A stretch of 5,908 bases of DNA from Acholeplasmataceae bacterium (GTDB taxonomy: Bacteria > Bacillota_I > Bacilli_A > Acholeplasmatales > Acholeplasmataceae), in assembly GCA_023264085.1 (NCBI GenBank), contig JALQTF010000020.1:1-5908 (forward strand), in the 5' to 3' direction. Of this stretch, positions 1 to 5,118 are shown piece after piece. Position numbers and translations under genes: made by a program. Position 1 is the stretch's first letter; the number at the start of each line of letters is the position of its first letter. The notes beneath the pieces are model-generated. The model did not search any database. It was not told the DNA's origin and saw only the letters and a program-made list of their open reading frames with translations.

Positions 1-851
1 TCAAACTCATGATTACCTAATGTAAAAGCTTCATGATTCATTAAATTGAGTGCTTCAATGATTGGTGCTCCAAAATAATAATTCGATAATAAACTTCCTT
101 GTAGTAAATCACCACCTGAAATAAAAAGAACATGATCTTCATTTCTTTCTACATAATCCACATAACTTGCAATATTAACAAGACCCATTTGATTCCCATC
201 TTCAAGAATGGCGCCGTGCGTATCATTAATGTATAAGACATGAAGTTCAGTATCACTAGAAATCACAGGTTGAAGTACAGTGATCGTAATCGTTTCAGTT
301 GTAATCAATGTTTGAGAATTCATGACAGAATATCTCACTTGATATGTTCCTACCGTATCATAATCTACAGATGTATCATCAATGATGAGTTGATCGGTAA
401 TATAGCCATCATTTAAATCAAATGCGACTATATCTTCTAAATAGTTTGGCACTTCATCTCCAATATAATAGGTGATATCTTTTAATCCAATAATCGCAGG
501 ATATATTTTAAGTGCTTCTTCTCTACCTTCTAAAACAGTCACATCTCTGACAGCTTTCGTTGTCACTTGATAGGGTGTTGTTACATAATAATTAATTTGA
601 TAAATACCTTGAGTATCCCAATCCACTCTAGAACTATCAATAATTAATAGATCTTCTAAATTTTCATAATAATTATGTGAAACAACGACACCTTCTTTTA
701 ATGAAGGTAAGTCTTCGTCTGTGTAATGAATAAAATCATCAATAAATGTAATTGTTGCTGGAACGATCAACCGTCCCTCATTGATTTCTTCTTGACAAGA
801 CCCTAGTCCTAATATGAGAAGTAACCCAATCATCCATTTTAAATATGTCAT
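1..851 (-). CDS. Surface lipoprotein with two Ig-like domains and a 5'-nucleotidase/2',3'-cyclic phosphodiesterase domain (partial, 3' end missing)
   Basis: The frame is open from the ATG at 849-851 to the window edge (283 codons plus 2 bases). Residues 1-18 form a hydrophobic lipoprotein signal ending in the lipobox LGSC, with Cys19 as the lipidation site, so the product should be anchored outside the membrane. Residues about 28-107 and 115-193 are two similar beta-rich domains sharing the pattern V-D-[WY]-D-T-x-G-x-Y-Q-[IV]-x-Y, typical of bacterial Ig-like (DUF5011-type) domains. From about residue 203 a calcineurin-like metallophosphatase begins: NDTHG (209-213), GGDLLQGS (246-253) and GNHEF (279-283) supply the first metal-binding Asp, His, Asp, Asn and His residues of the UshA/CpdB family. 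The remaining His motifs and the C-terminal substrate-specificity domain lie outside the window. The family releases phosphate and nucleosides from external nucleotides, a plausible salvage role. It is the last visible gene of the operon and overlaps the upstream hydrolase by ATGA. The exact substrate is unknown. Confidence 0.88.
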   Translation of the reverse strand, partial: MTYLKWMIGLLLILGLGSCQEEINEGRLIVPATITFIDDFIHYTDEDLPSLKEGVVVSHNYYENLEDLLIIDSSRVDWDTQGIYQINYYVTTPYQVTTKAVRDVTVLEGREEALKIYPAIIGLKDITYYIGDEVPNYLEDIVAFDLNDGYITDQLIIDDTSVDYDTVGTYQVRYSVMNSQTLITTETITITVLQPVISSDTELHVLYINDTHGAILEDGNQMGLVNIASYVDYVERNEDHVLFISGGDLLQGSLLSNYYFGAPIIEALNLMNHEAFTLGNHEF

Positions 852-1750
852 GATTCTCCTTTTAAAAAATGTATGCGTTGTTGCATCATCATTTTTGTAA
901 TATTTGCATGTGGTAACGCATCATACCCGTGGACAGTCTTTTTTGTATGATGCGCAATGACTTTAATATTTGCTTGTTTAAGTTTTTTCTCTAATGCAAT
1001 GCCTTCATCTCGTAATGGATCAAACTCTGCAGTCTCAATATAGATAGGACTTAAATCATTTACATCTCTTTCTAATAACGAAGCATATGTATCATCTTCT
1101 GAAGTCGCTAAATATTGTTGCCACATGGCTTGATTTAAATGTTGATTCCACATGGGTGTGAGTTGATGCATTTCATGAGATGAAAAATGAGTATGTCTTG
1201 TGAGCACTGGATAAATTAACATTGTTTTTTTTATGAGATGATATCCTTGATCTCTATCATATAAAGAGAGTGCATATGCAAGGTTTCCACCTGCAGAATC
1301 ACCACCCACATAAAGCATAGGAAACTTATAAATGTCGCTTTTTTTCATAAGAAATTGAAAAGCAGCAACGACATCTTCAAATGCTTTCGGGTAAGGATAT
1401 TCTGGTAGTAATCGATACTTCACATGAAGAATTTGTAAATTTGCATGTTCAGCAAATTTTAAAATCATATTTTGATGTATCGATGTCCCTTCACTTTGAA
1501 AACCACCACCATGAACATAAATCAACATGTTTTTGTGTTCATAATGATCTTTATAATAATGATAACATGTGATCGTTTCACGATCGAGTGATTGTATGGT
1601 CAGACGTTCCCTAACAAAAGGTGATTTCGGTTTTGTAATCTCAAAAGATGCTTTAAAAAAAGCATTCATTAAGTGTCTTGTTAGGGTTGAATGTTTTTTA
1701 AATTTAAATGGTAATAATGGTTTTAAATCTGGATCAATACGATATTTCAT
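848..1750 (-). CDS. Alpha/beta hydrolase of the hormone-sensitive lipase family (esterase/lipase, alpha/beta hydrolase 3 fold)
   Basis: The 300-residue product has all landmarks of the HSL branch of alpha/beta hydrolases. HGGG at 80-83 forms the oxyanion hole, YRLLPEYPYP at 112-121 is the family's conserved loop, and GDSAGG at 150-155 carries the nucleophile Ser152. Asp244 (in FDPLRDEG) and His274 (in VHGYD) complete the triad. The family hydrolyses short- to medium-chain acyl or acetyl esters; the actual substrate cannot be read from the sequence. There is no signal peptide, so it is probably cytoplasmic. The length is normal for the family. Its ATG overlaps the stop of msrB as ATGA, and no clear Shine-Dalgarno sequence precedes it (the 20 bases upstream are pyrimidine-rich), so translation is probably coupled to msrB. 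An acetyl-esterase or a deacylase for envelope glycolipids would suit the neighbouring glycosyltransferase, but that is a guess. Confidence 0.9.
   Translation of the reverse strand: MKYRIDPDLKPLLPFKFKKHSTLTRHLMNAFFKASFEITKPKSPFVRERLTIQSLDRETITCYHYYKDHYEHKNMLIYVHGGGFQSEGTSIHQNMILKFAEHANLQILHVKYRLLPEYPYPKAFEDVVAAFQFLMKKSDIYKFPMLYVGGDSAGGNLAYALSLYDRDQGYHLIKKTMLIYPVLTRHTHFSSHEMHQLTPMWNQHLNQAMWQQYLATSEDDTYASLLERDVNDLSPIYIETAEFDPLRDEGIALEKKLKQANIKVIAHHTKKTVHGYDALPHANITKMMMQQRIHFLKGES
856..863 (-). promoter_or_regulatory. Ribosome binding site of the lipoprotein/nucleotidase gene
   Basis: AAAAGGAG lies four bases before the ATG at 849-851. It sits inside the last codons of the upstream hydrolase, where it encodes most of the C-terminal Lys-Gly-Glu. 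Together with the ATGA overlap it fixes the start at this ATG rather than at the internal Met7. Confidence 0.8.
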
Positions 1751-2175
1751 TCAGCATCAAATAAAGGTAAATAAGACCCGTATCCCTCTTCTTCAAGTGT
1801 TTCATACGGGATAAATCGTAAACTTGCTGAATTGATGCAGTATCGTAATCCACCTTTATCTTTTGGTCCATCAGTAAAAACATGGCCTAAATGACTATCT
1901 GCTTCTTTGCTTCTCACTTCTGTACGGATCATACCATGAGACATATCTTTTTTTTCAATGATTTGAGCAATAGGTTTTGTAAAGCTTGGCCATCCACATC
2001 CACTGTCATATTTATCTAAAGATGAAAATAAAGGTTCTCCTGAGACAATATCGACATATAGACCTTTCCCTTTGAAATCATGAAATTCATTTCTAAAAGG
2101 TGGTTCAGTCCCATTTTCTTGCGTGACATGGAATTGAAGTGGTGTAAGTTTTTCTTTTAATGTTTTTTTATTCAT
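1747..2175 (-). CDS. msrB: Peptide-methionine (R)-S-oxide reductase MsrB
   Basis: MsrB reduces the R-epimer of methionine sulfoxide in proteins, usually with thioredoxin as electron donor, and so repairs oxidative damage in the cytoplasm. The 142-residue product is one full SelR domain. The catalytic Cys113 lies in RYCINSASLRF, the resolving Cys60 in SGCGWPSF, and the substrate-site His residues in SHLGHVF (94-100). The two CxxC pairs that hold structural zinc in E. coli MsrB are absent: the first position reads VDIVSGEP and the second has no Cys. This zinc-free form is known from Bacillus-type MsrB proteins. There is no signal peptide and no fused MsrA domain, and no msrA is visible in the window. 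A good ribosome binding site, AAAGGAG at 2183-2189, lies seven bases before the ATG. The start overlaps the glycosyltransferase end by eight bases, and the TGA stop overlaps the next start. Confidence 0.97.
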   Translation of the reverse strand: MNKKTLKEKLTPLQFHVTQENGTEPPFRNEFHDFKGKGLYVDIVSGEPLFSSLDKYDSGCGWPSFTKPIAQIIEKKDMSHGMIRTEVRSKEADSHLGHVFTDGPKDKGGLRYCINSASLRFIPYETLEEEGYGSYLPLFDAE

Positions 2176-3328
2176 GCTTAGACTCCTTTAAAACATTCAT
2201 ATAGACATCTAGTAATTTCTCATTGACGGTTTCCCAAGTCATATAAAGTGATGTTTTTGCTTGTATTGAAACACGTCTGTGTTGGGTATGATTATTCATG
2301 ATATCAAGAATTTTATTTGCAAAAGGCGCGACTTGTTCTCCACAAATATATCCATTGTAATGATCCACAATACTTGATGCTGCCAAAGTGTCTTTCAAAA
2401 AAATACCGGGTGTCTCCTGACTTGCCGCTTCAATTTGAACAAGCCCATTGGTATCGTATGCTGAAGGAAACATCAGTAAATCACACGCAGCATACATTGC
2501 TGCAAGTTCGATACGATCATAGATTGGACCCAAAAATGTAATAACATCTGTCAATTTGAGTTCTGCCACACGTTTTTTAAACATGGATTCATGTGCACCT
2601 TTGCCAATGAAATACATCCTGAATTGTCTTTCCTTCTTTTTGAGTGCATCCATAACATCAATCATGAAATCAATATTTTTTATTTTATCCATACGTCCAA
2701 CAAAAATCATGTTAAAAACGTCTTTGATGTCATATTTCTCTTTGATTTTCTTGACTTCAAGTGCATCAGAAGGCAACATATCTGTTGCATTTGGAATAAT
2801 AAGTGGTTCTTTTTTTAATCCGTAACGCATAAATAGTTTTTTTGAACCCTCATTCATTGTCATCGTAACATCACACTTATTTAACCGAGTCATAATATCT
2901 TTAAGCATCACTTTGGTGATCGTTTTAGATTTCGTGCGCTCATAAAAATCTTTTTCATACTGAGAATGAAGTGTACCAAGAACAGGAATTCCTTGTTTTT
3001 TAGCAACTTTAATACCAAGCTCTCCCATTGAAAAAGGAGATTGGATATGAATAATATCAAATGAAATAGATTTGAGTTCTTTATTTAATTTCCGATCGAG
3101 CTGAGGTAATGCAAGTTGATAATCTGTCGTAGGTACATGGACATTTAACACACGTTTCACTTGATAAGGAAAATCATCTACATAATGCGCATCTTTTGAT
3201 TTAGGTGCAAATACATAAACATCATGATTTTTTGATAACATTCTTGCTTGATGATCTGTTACCTTAACAACGCCATCTACCATTGGATAAAAAACATCAA
3301 TAAAAATACCAATCGTGAGTCTTTTCAT
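2168..3328 (-). CDS. GT4-family glycosyltransferase (GT-B fold), possibly a diacylglycerol glucosyltransferase
   Basis: The 386-residue product has a typical two-lobed GT-B layout. The N-terminal acceptor domain starts with GIFIDVFYPMVDGV (7-20), containing the Gly-rich loop, and includes HIQSPFSMG (94-102) and TLHSQYE (119-125). The C-terminal donor domain has FVGRMDKIKN (209-218), with the sugar-nucleotide phosphate contacts Arg212 and Lys217, then FLGPI (265-269). The donor motif DTNGLVQIE (292-300) matches the family's E-x7-E with Asp in place of the first Glu. There is no signal peptide or transmembrane segment. The basic stretch at about 131-151 could help peripheral membrane attachment. 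Related GT4 enzymes of Acholeplasma and Firmicutes make mono- and diglucosyldiacylglycerol, which would fit, but other GT4 acceptors are possible. The ATG overlaps the end of the DUF554 gene as ATGA. Confidence 0.88.
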   Translation of the reverse strand: MKRLTIGIFIDVFYPMVDGVVKVTDHQARMLSKNHDVYVFAPKSKDAHYVDDFPYQVKRVLNVHVPTTDYQLALPQLDRKLNKELKSISFDIIHIQSPFSMGELGIKVAKKQGIPVLGTLHSQYEKDFYERTKSKTITKVMLKDIMTRLNKCDVTMTMNEGSKKLFMRYGLKKEPLIIPNATDMLPSDALEVKKIKEKYDIKDVFNMIFVGRMDKIKNIDFMIDVMDALKKKERQFRMYFIGKGAHESMFKKRVAELKLTDVITFLGPIYDRIELAAMYAACDLLMFPSAYDTNGLVQIEAASQETPGIFLKDTLAASSIVDHYNGYICGEQVAPFANKILDIMNNHTQHRRVSIQAKTSLYMTWETVNEKLLDVYMNVLKESKHE

Positions 3329-4023
3329 AAGATCACCACATAAATAATTGGAATGATTAATGATGGTAGCATATTTAATACTTTTAATGACTTCATTTCT
3401 AAAAAATCAATAGCTAAAGCGACAATTAAAACATTCCCTACTAGACTTATGTATGTCATTAAATCGACAGGTAAAACAGGTGCAAAAGTTATTGCGATAA
3501 GCATAATAAGACCTTGATAAAGTAACACTGAAACAAAAGAAAACATCACACCAATGCCTAATGCAGATGCTAAAATCATCGCAGTAATAAAATCCAATAT
3601 GGATTTAATATACAGTAATGTTAAATTACCTTGGATGACGTCTTGAAACACACCAAGAATTGCAATCGCACCGATACAAAATATTAAGCTTGCTGTAATG
3701 AATCCTTCTGCTATTGGTGGCAATTGATATTTCGTTTCGATATTTTTAACAAGTGAACGAAATCTTTCATCAAGTTTTAAAAATGATCCGATAGCCGTTC
3801 CTAAAATGATTGATATTAAGATGAGTAGTTCATGTTGTGTTTCAAGACCATTCCCATCGATAACAACAAAATCACTGATAAACCATCCAATGCCCATTAA
3901 AAGCAAAACAAGACCCATCACAAGCTTGAGCTGTTTAGTATAGTCTACATGTAGTTTTGATTTAAATATTACGCCAATGAAAGACGCAACGATAATTGCT
4001 GCAGCATTTATTAATGTTCCCAT
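3325..4023 (-). CDS. DUF554 family integral membrane protein (YdfK/YqgA-like)
   Basis: The 232-residue product is almost wholly hydrophobic and matches the DUF554 family, known from B. subtilis YdfK and E. coli YqgA, whose transport or other function is not established. Family hallmarks are the start MGTLINAAAIIVASFIG, the GTAIGSFLKLDER segment (75-87) and FCIGAIAILGVFQD (115-128). Probable membrane segments are at about 3-20, 32-52, 66-84, 107-127, 140-160, 162-183, 190-208 and 217-232. The length is normal for the family. It is the first gene of the five-gene minus-strand operon. A GGAG ribosome binding site (4028-4031) lies four bases before the ATG, and a sigma-A-like promoter stands just upstream. 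The family assignment is firm; a job in supplying or exporting something for the downstream glycosyltransferase would be speculation. Confidence 0.92.
   Translation of the reverse strand: MGTLINAAAIIVASFIGVIFKSKLHVDYTKQLKLVMGLVLLLMGIGWFISDFVVIDGNGLETQHELLILISIILGTAIGSFLKLDERFRSLVKNIETKYQLPPIAEGFITASLIFCIGAIAILGVFQDVIQGNLTLLYIKSILDFITAMILASALGIGVMFSFVSVLLYQGLIMLIAITFAPVLPVDLMTYISLVGNVLIVALAIDFLEMKSLKVLNMLPSLIIPIIYVVIL
3331..3337 (-). promoter_or_regulatory. Ribosome binding site of the glycosyltransferase gene
   Basis: GGTGATC, two bases before the ATG at 3326-3328, is fully complementary to the GATCACC part of the usual 16S rRNA 3' end. It is an uncommon 3'-shifted version of the Shine-Dalgarno match. 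If it pairs in that register, the ribosome is placed as it would be by a normal AGGAGG about seven bases from the start, so the close spacing is no problem. Confidence 0.55.
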
Positions 4024-4037
4024 AATTCTCCATTCAT

Positions 4038-4066
4038 ATTATACCTTTTTTTTACCCTTTTATCTA
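4038..4066 (-). promoter_or_regulatory. Predicted promoter of the five-gene minus-strand operon
   Basis: On the minus strand a perfect TATAAT (-10, plus-strand 4038-4043) is preceded after 17 bases by TAGATA (-35, 4061-4066), which matches TTGACA at four of six positions. Transcription would start near 4031, only about eight bases before the ATG, giving a very short leader that begins at the GGAG ribosome binding site. It is the only convincing promoter seen upstream of the operon. Confidence 0.6.
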
Positions 4067-4075
4067 TGTTAAAAT
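4067..4075 (+). promoter_or_regulatory. Predicted extended -10 promoter of the esterase gene
   Basis: TGTTAAAAT is a TGn-extended -10 element. The -35 position about 17 bases upstream (4047-4052) is just T-rich, so the promoter depends on the extended -10. The start would fall near 4082, so the leader to the ATG at 4091 is about nine bases and begins at the GAGG ribosome binding site (4082-4085). The footprint overlaps the divergent operon promoter. A start farther upstream cannot be excluded. Confidence 0.4.
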
Positions 4076-4090
4076 AAGACTGAGGTTAAT

Positions 4091-4861
4091 ATGATTGAAA
4101 CTTTTGATATCTTAATACCCACAACAAATTCATTACGCACCATACGCGTTTATAATCCTGGGAACTGTACAAAAAATCATCCTTGTGATGTATTATTTAT
4201 GCATGATGCTCAAAATATTTTTGATGATGAGATGAGTTATCATGAAGTTTCTTGGCGTGTGATCGAAGGATTAAAGCAGACAAACACACATCATATGATG
4301 ATTGTAGGGATTGATAATTCACCGACTGAAAGAATGAATGAATATAGTCCTTATGAAACAACCATTGAACTTAAAGATCGTTTTATCAAAGGACTTGGTG
4401 GTAAAGGATTCATTTATATTGATTTCATAGTAAATACATTAATACCTAAAATTACATCCATGTATCATACATCAACTAACCGCTACATGGCTGGTTCATC
4501 CATGGGTGCATACATTTCAATGTTTGCAGCCATGCGGTATCCATCATTATTTAGAGGTATCGGATGTTTTTCCATCGCTTCATGGTTCAATGAAAAACAG
4601 TTTTTATCAGATTTAAATGCATCGAAAATCAATACAGAAATGTCTTTTTTTATTACTGTTGGAAATGATGAGACGTCATCTTCAGATGTTAAAGAGTTTC
4701 CACAGATTTATATCAATAATTCTAAGAATGTTTACGAAACACTCAAACAAAAGCAAGTCAAACATCTTTCGTTTCATATTGTTGATGGAAAGCATAATGA
4801 AAGACAATGGATGCAAGTTTTTCCAGATTTTATAAAGTTTATAAAAGAAAAAAAAGGATGA
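4091..4861 (+). CDS. Putative esterase, alpha/beta hydrolase of the esterase D/Fes-like family
   Basis: The 256-residue product resembles the 'putative esterase' family (PF00756: esterase D, antigen 85, Fes-type and related enzymes). The segment VLFMHDAQNIFDD (34-46) is the family's signature after the first strands. The nucleophile elbow GSSMG (135-139) makes Ser137 the nucleophile, followed by AMRYPSLFRG, also typical. VGNDE (190-194) offers the acidic triad member (Asp193 or Glu194), and DGKHNERQW (232-240) supplies His235. There is no signal peptide, so it is cytoplasmic. Members cleave a range of acyl esters and thioesters, and the substrate here is unknown. The gene stands alone, divergent from the membrane-protein operon and convergent with the tRNA gene. 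Its TGA stop lies inside the terminator stem-loop. GAGG at 4082-4085, five bases before the ATG, supports the chosen start. Confidence 0.88.
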   Translation: MIETFDILIPTTNSLRTIRVYNPGNCTKNHPCDVLFMHDAQNIFDDEMSYHEVSWRVIEGLKQTNTHHMMIVGIDNSPTERMNEYSPYETTIELKDRFIKGLGGKGFIYIDFIVNTLIPKITSMYHTSTNRYMAGSSMGAYISMFAAMRYPSLFRGIGCFSIASWFNEKQFLSDLNASKINTEMSFFITVGNDETSSSDVKEFPQIYINNSKNVYETLKQKQVKHLSFHIVDGKHNERQWMQVFPDFIKFIKEKKG

Positions 4862-4877
4862 TGACATCCTTTTTTTT
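4848..4877. terminator. Bidirectional intrinsic terminator shared by the esterase and tRNA-Cys genes
   Basis: Eight A, then GGATG (4856-4860), a four-base loop ATGA, then CATCC (4865-4869) and eight T form a perfect 13-bp inverted repeat. Read on either strand it gives a short GC-containing hairpin followed by a U-run, so it can end the esterase transcript (plus) and the tRNA transcript (minus). The esterase stop codon at 4859-4861 is part of the hairpin. The tRNA 3' end is only 12 bases away. Confidence 0.85.
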
Positions 4878-4889
4878 ATAACCTAAATA

Positions 4890-4963
4890 TGGAGGCCCCG
4901 ACCGGATTTGAACCGACGATCAGGCAGTTGCAGTGCCATGCCTTACCACTTGGCTACAGGGCC
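4890..4963 (-). tRNA. tRNA-Cys, anticodon GCA, with encoded CCA
   Basis: The minus strand folds into a complete cloverleaf. The acceptor stem is GGCCCTG/CGGGGCC with one U-G pair. The short D arm is GCC-AAGTGGTAA-GGC. The anticodon loop CTGCAAC has GCA at positions 34-36, and the T arm is GTCGG-TTCAAAT-CCGGT. The discriminator is U73, the main identity base for cysteine tRNAs, and CCA follows directly in the DNA. The first pair of the anticodon stem is a T-T mismatch; the other four pairs are sound. The mature part without CCA is 71 nt (4893-4963). It appears to be a single-gene transcript with its own promoter and terminator. Confidence 0.97.
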
Positions 4964-4978
4964 ATTACAGCACTAATG

Positions 4979-5007
4979 ATTATAACGTAAAGGCTTAAAA
5001 TAGTCAA
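4979..5007 (-). promoter_or_regulatory. Promoter of tRNA-Cys
   Basis: On the minus strand TTGACT (-35, plus-strand 5002-5007) and a perfect TATAAT (-10, 4979-4984) are separated by exactly 17 bases. The expected start near 4972 leaves a leader of about nine bases before the tRNA. This is a near-consensus sigma-A promoter, as expected for a stable RNA gene. Confidence 0.85.
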
Positions 5008-5030
5008 CGAAAATCCCACAATCTTCTAAA

Positions 5031-5057
5031 TTAGCACTTAAATATTGACAGTGCTAA
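5031..5057. promoter_or_regulatory. CIRCE operator (HrcA binding site)
   Basis: The arms TTAGCACTT (5031-5039) and CAGTGCTAA (5049-5057) are separated by nine bases, the exact CIRCE layout (consensus TTAGCACTC-N9-GAGTGCTAA). The outer eight bases of each arm are perfect; only the innermost base of each arm departs from consensus. HrcA represses through this element until heat or misfolded protein inactivates it. It overlaps the -35 element of the clpB promoter, so repression by blocking polymerase is the likely mechanism. Confidence 0.93.
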
Positions 5058-5074
5058 TTTGTTTATGTTATATT
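5045..5074 (+). promoter_or_regulatory. clpB promoter
   Basis: A perfect -35 TTGACA (5045-5050) lies within the CIRCE spacer and right arm. The -10 is TATATT (5069-5074) at 18 bases, with an upstream TG giving an extended -10; TTATAT at 17 bases is an alternative reading. The start is expected near 5081, giving a leader of about 38 bases. It is a strong sigma-A promoter, consistent with release of repression rather than an alternative sigma factor. Confidence 0.8.
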
Positions 5075-5103
5075 GTAATTGGCAAACAATACAACAGACT
5101 GCC

Positions 5104-5111
5104 AAAGGAGG
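5104..5111 (+). promoter_or_regulatory. clpB ribosome binding site
   Basis: AAAGGAGG is a full-strength Shine-Dalgarno sequence seven bases before the ATG at 5119. It decides the start and therefore shows that the protein is made without an N-terminal domain. Confidence 0.9.
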
Positions 5112-5118
5112 TTTTCTT

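Noticed and set aside
1381..2825. Several plus-strand open frames of 60-90 codons inside this region (for example 1381-1572, 1569-1814, 2317-2541, 2556-2825).
   Set aside because: They lie opposite well-supported minus-strand genes, resemble no family, and have no matching ribosome binding sites or promoters; they are shadows.
1..4861. Reading TGA as Trp, as in Mycoplasma and Spiroplasma.
   Set aside because: Trp positions in the conserved motifs are TGG, for example GCGWPSF in MsrB, and TGA ends several full-length genes exactly at ATGA junctions.
4617..4867. Open frames at 4617-4835 (plus) and 4682-4867 (minus) inside or against the esterase gene.
   Set aside because: Low-complexity Lys/Phe/Ile-rich shadows of the esterase; the minus one would start inside the terminator.
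4964..4978. AGCACTAA in the tRNA-Cys leader, which looks like a CIRCE half-site.
   Set aside because: Its bases run in the wrong order: the minus strand reads TTAGTGCT, not TTAGCACT, and there is no second arm at the right distance.
5081..5103. GGCA (5081-5084) and TGCC (5100-5103) in the clpB leader as a possible regulatory hairpin or RNA thermometer.
   Set aside because: The stem is only four base pairs with a 15-base loop and leaves the ribosome binding site free, so it is too weak to claim.
5065..5118. An in-frame ATG at 5065-5067 upstream of the chosen clpB start.
   Set aside because: It lies at the -10 element, upstream of the expected transcription start, has no ribosome binding site, and would add only 18 residues unlike any Clp N-domain.
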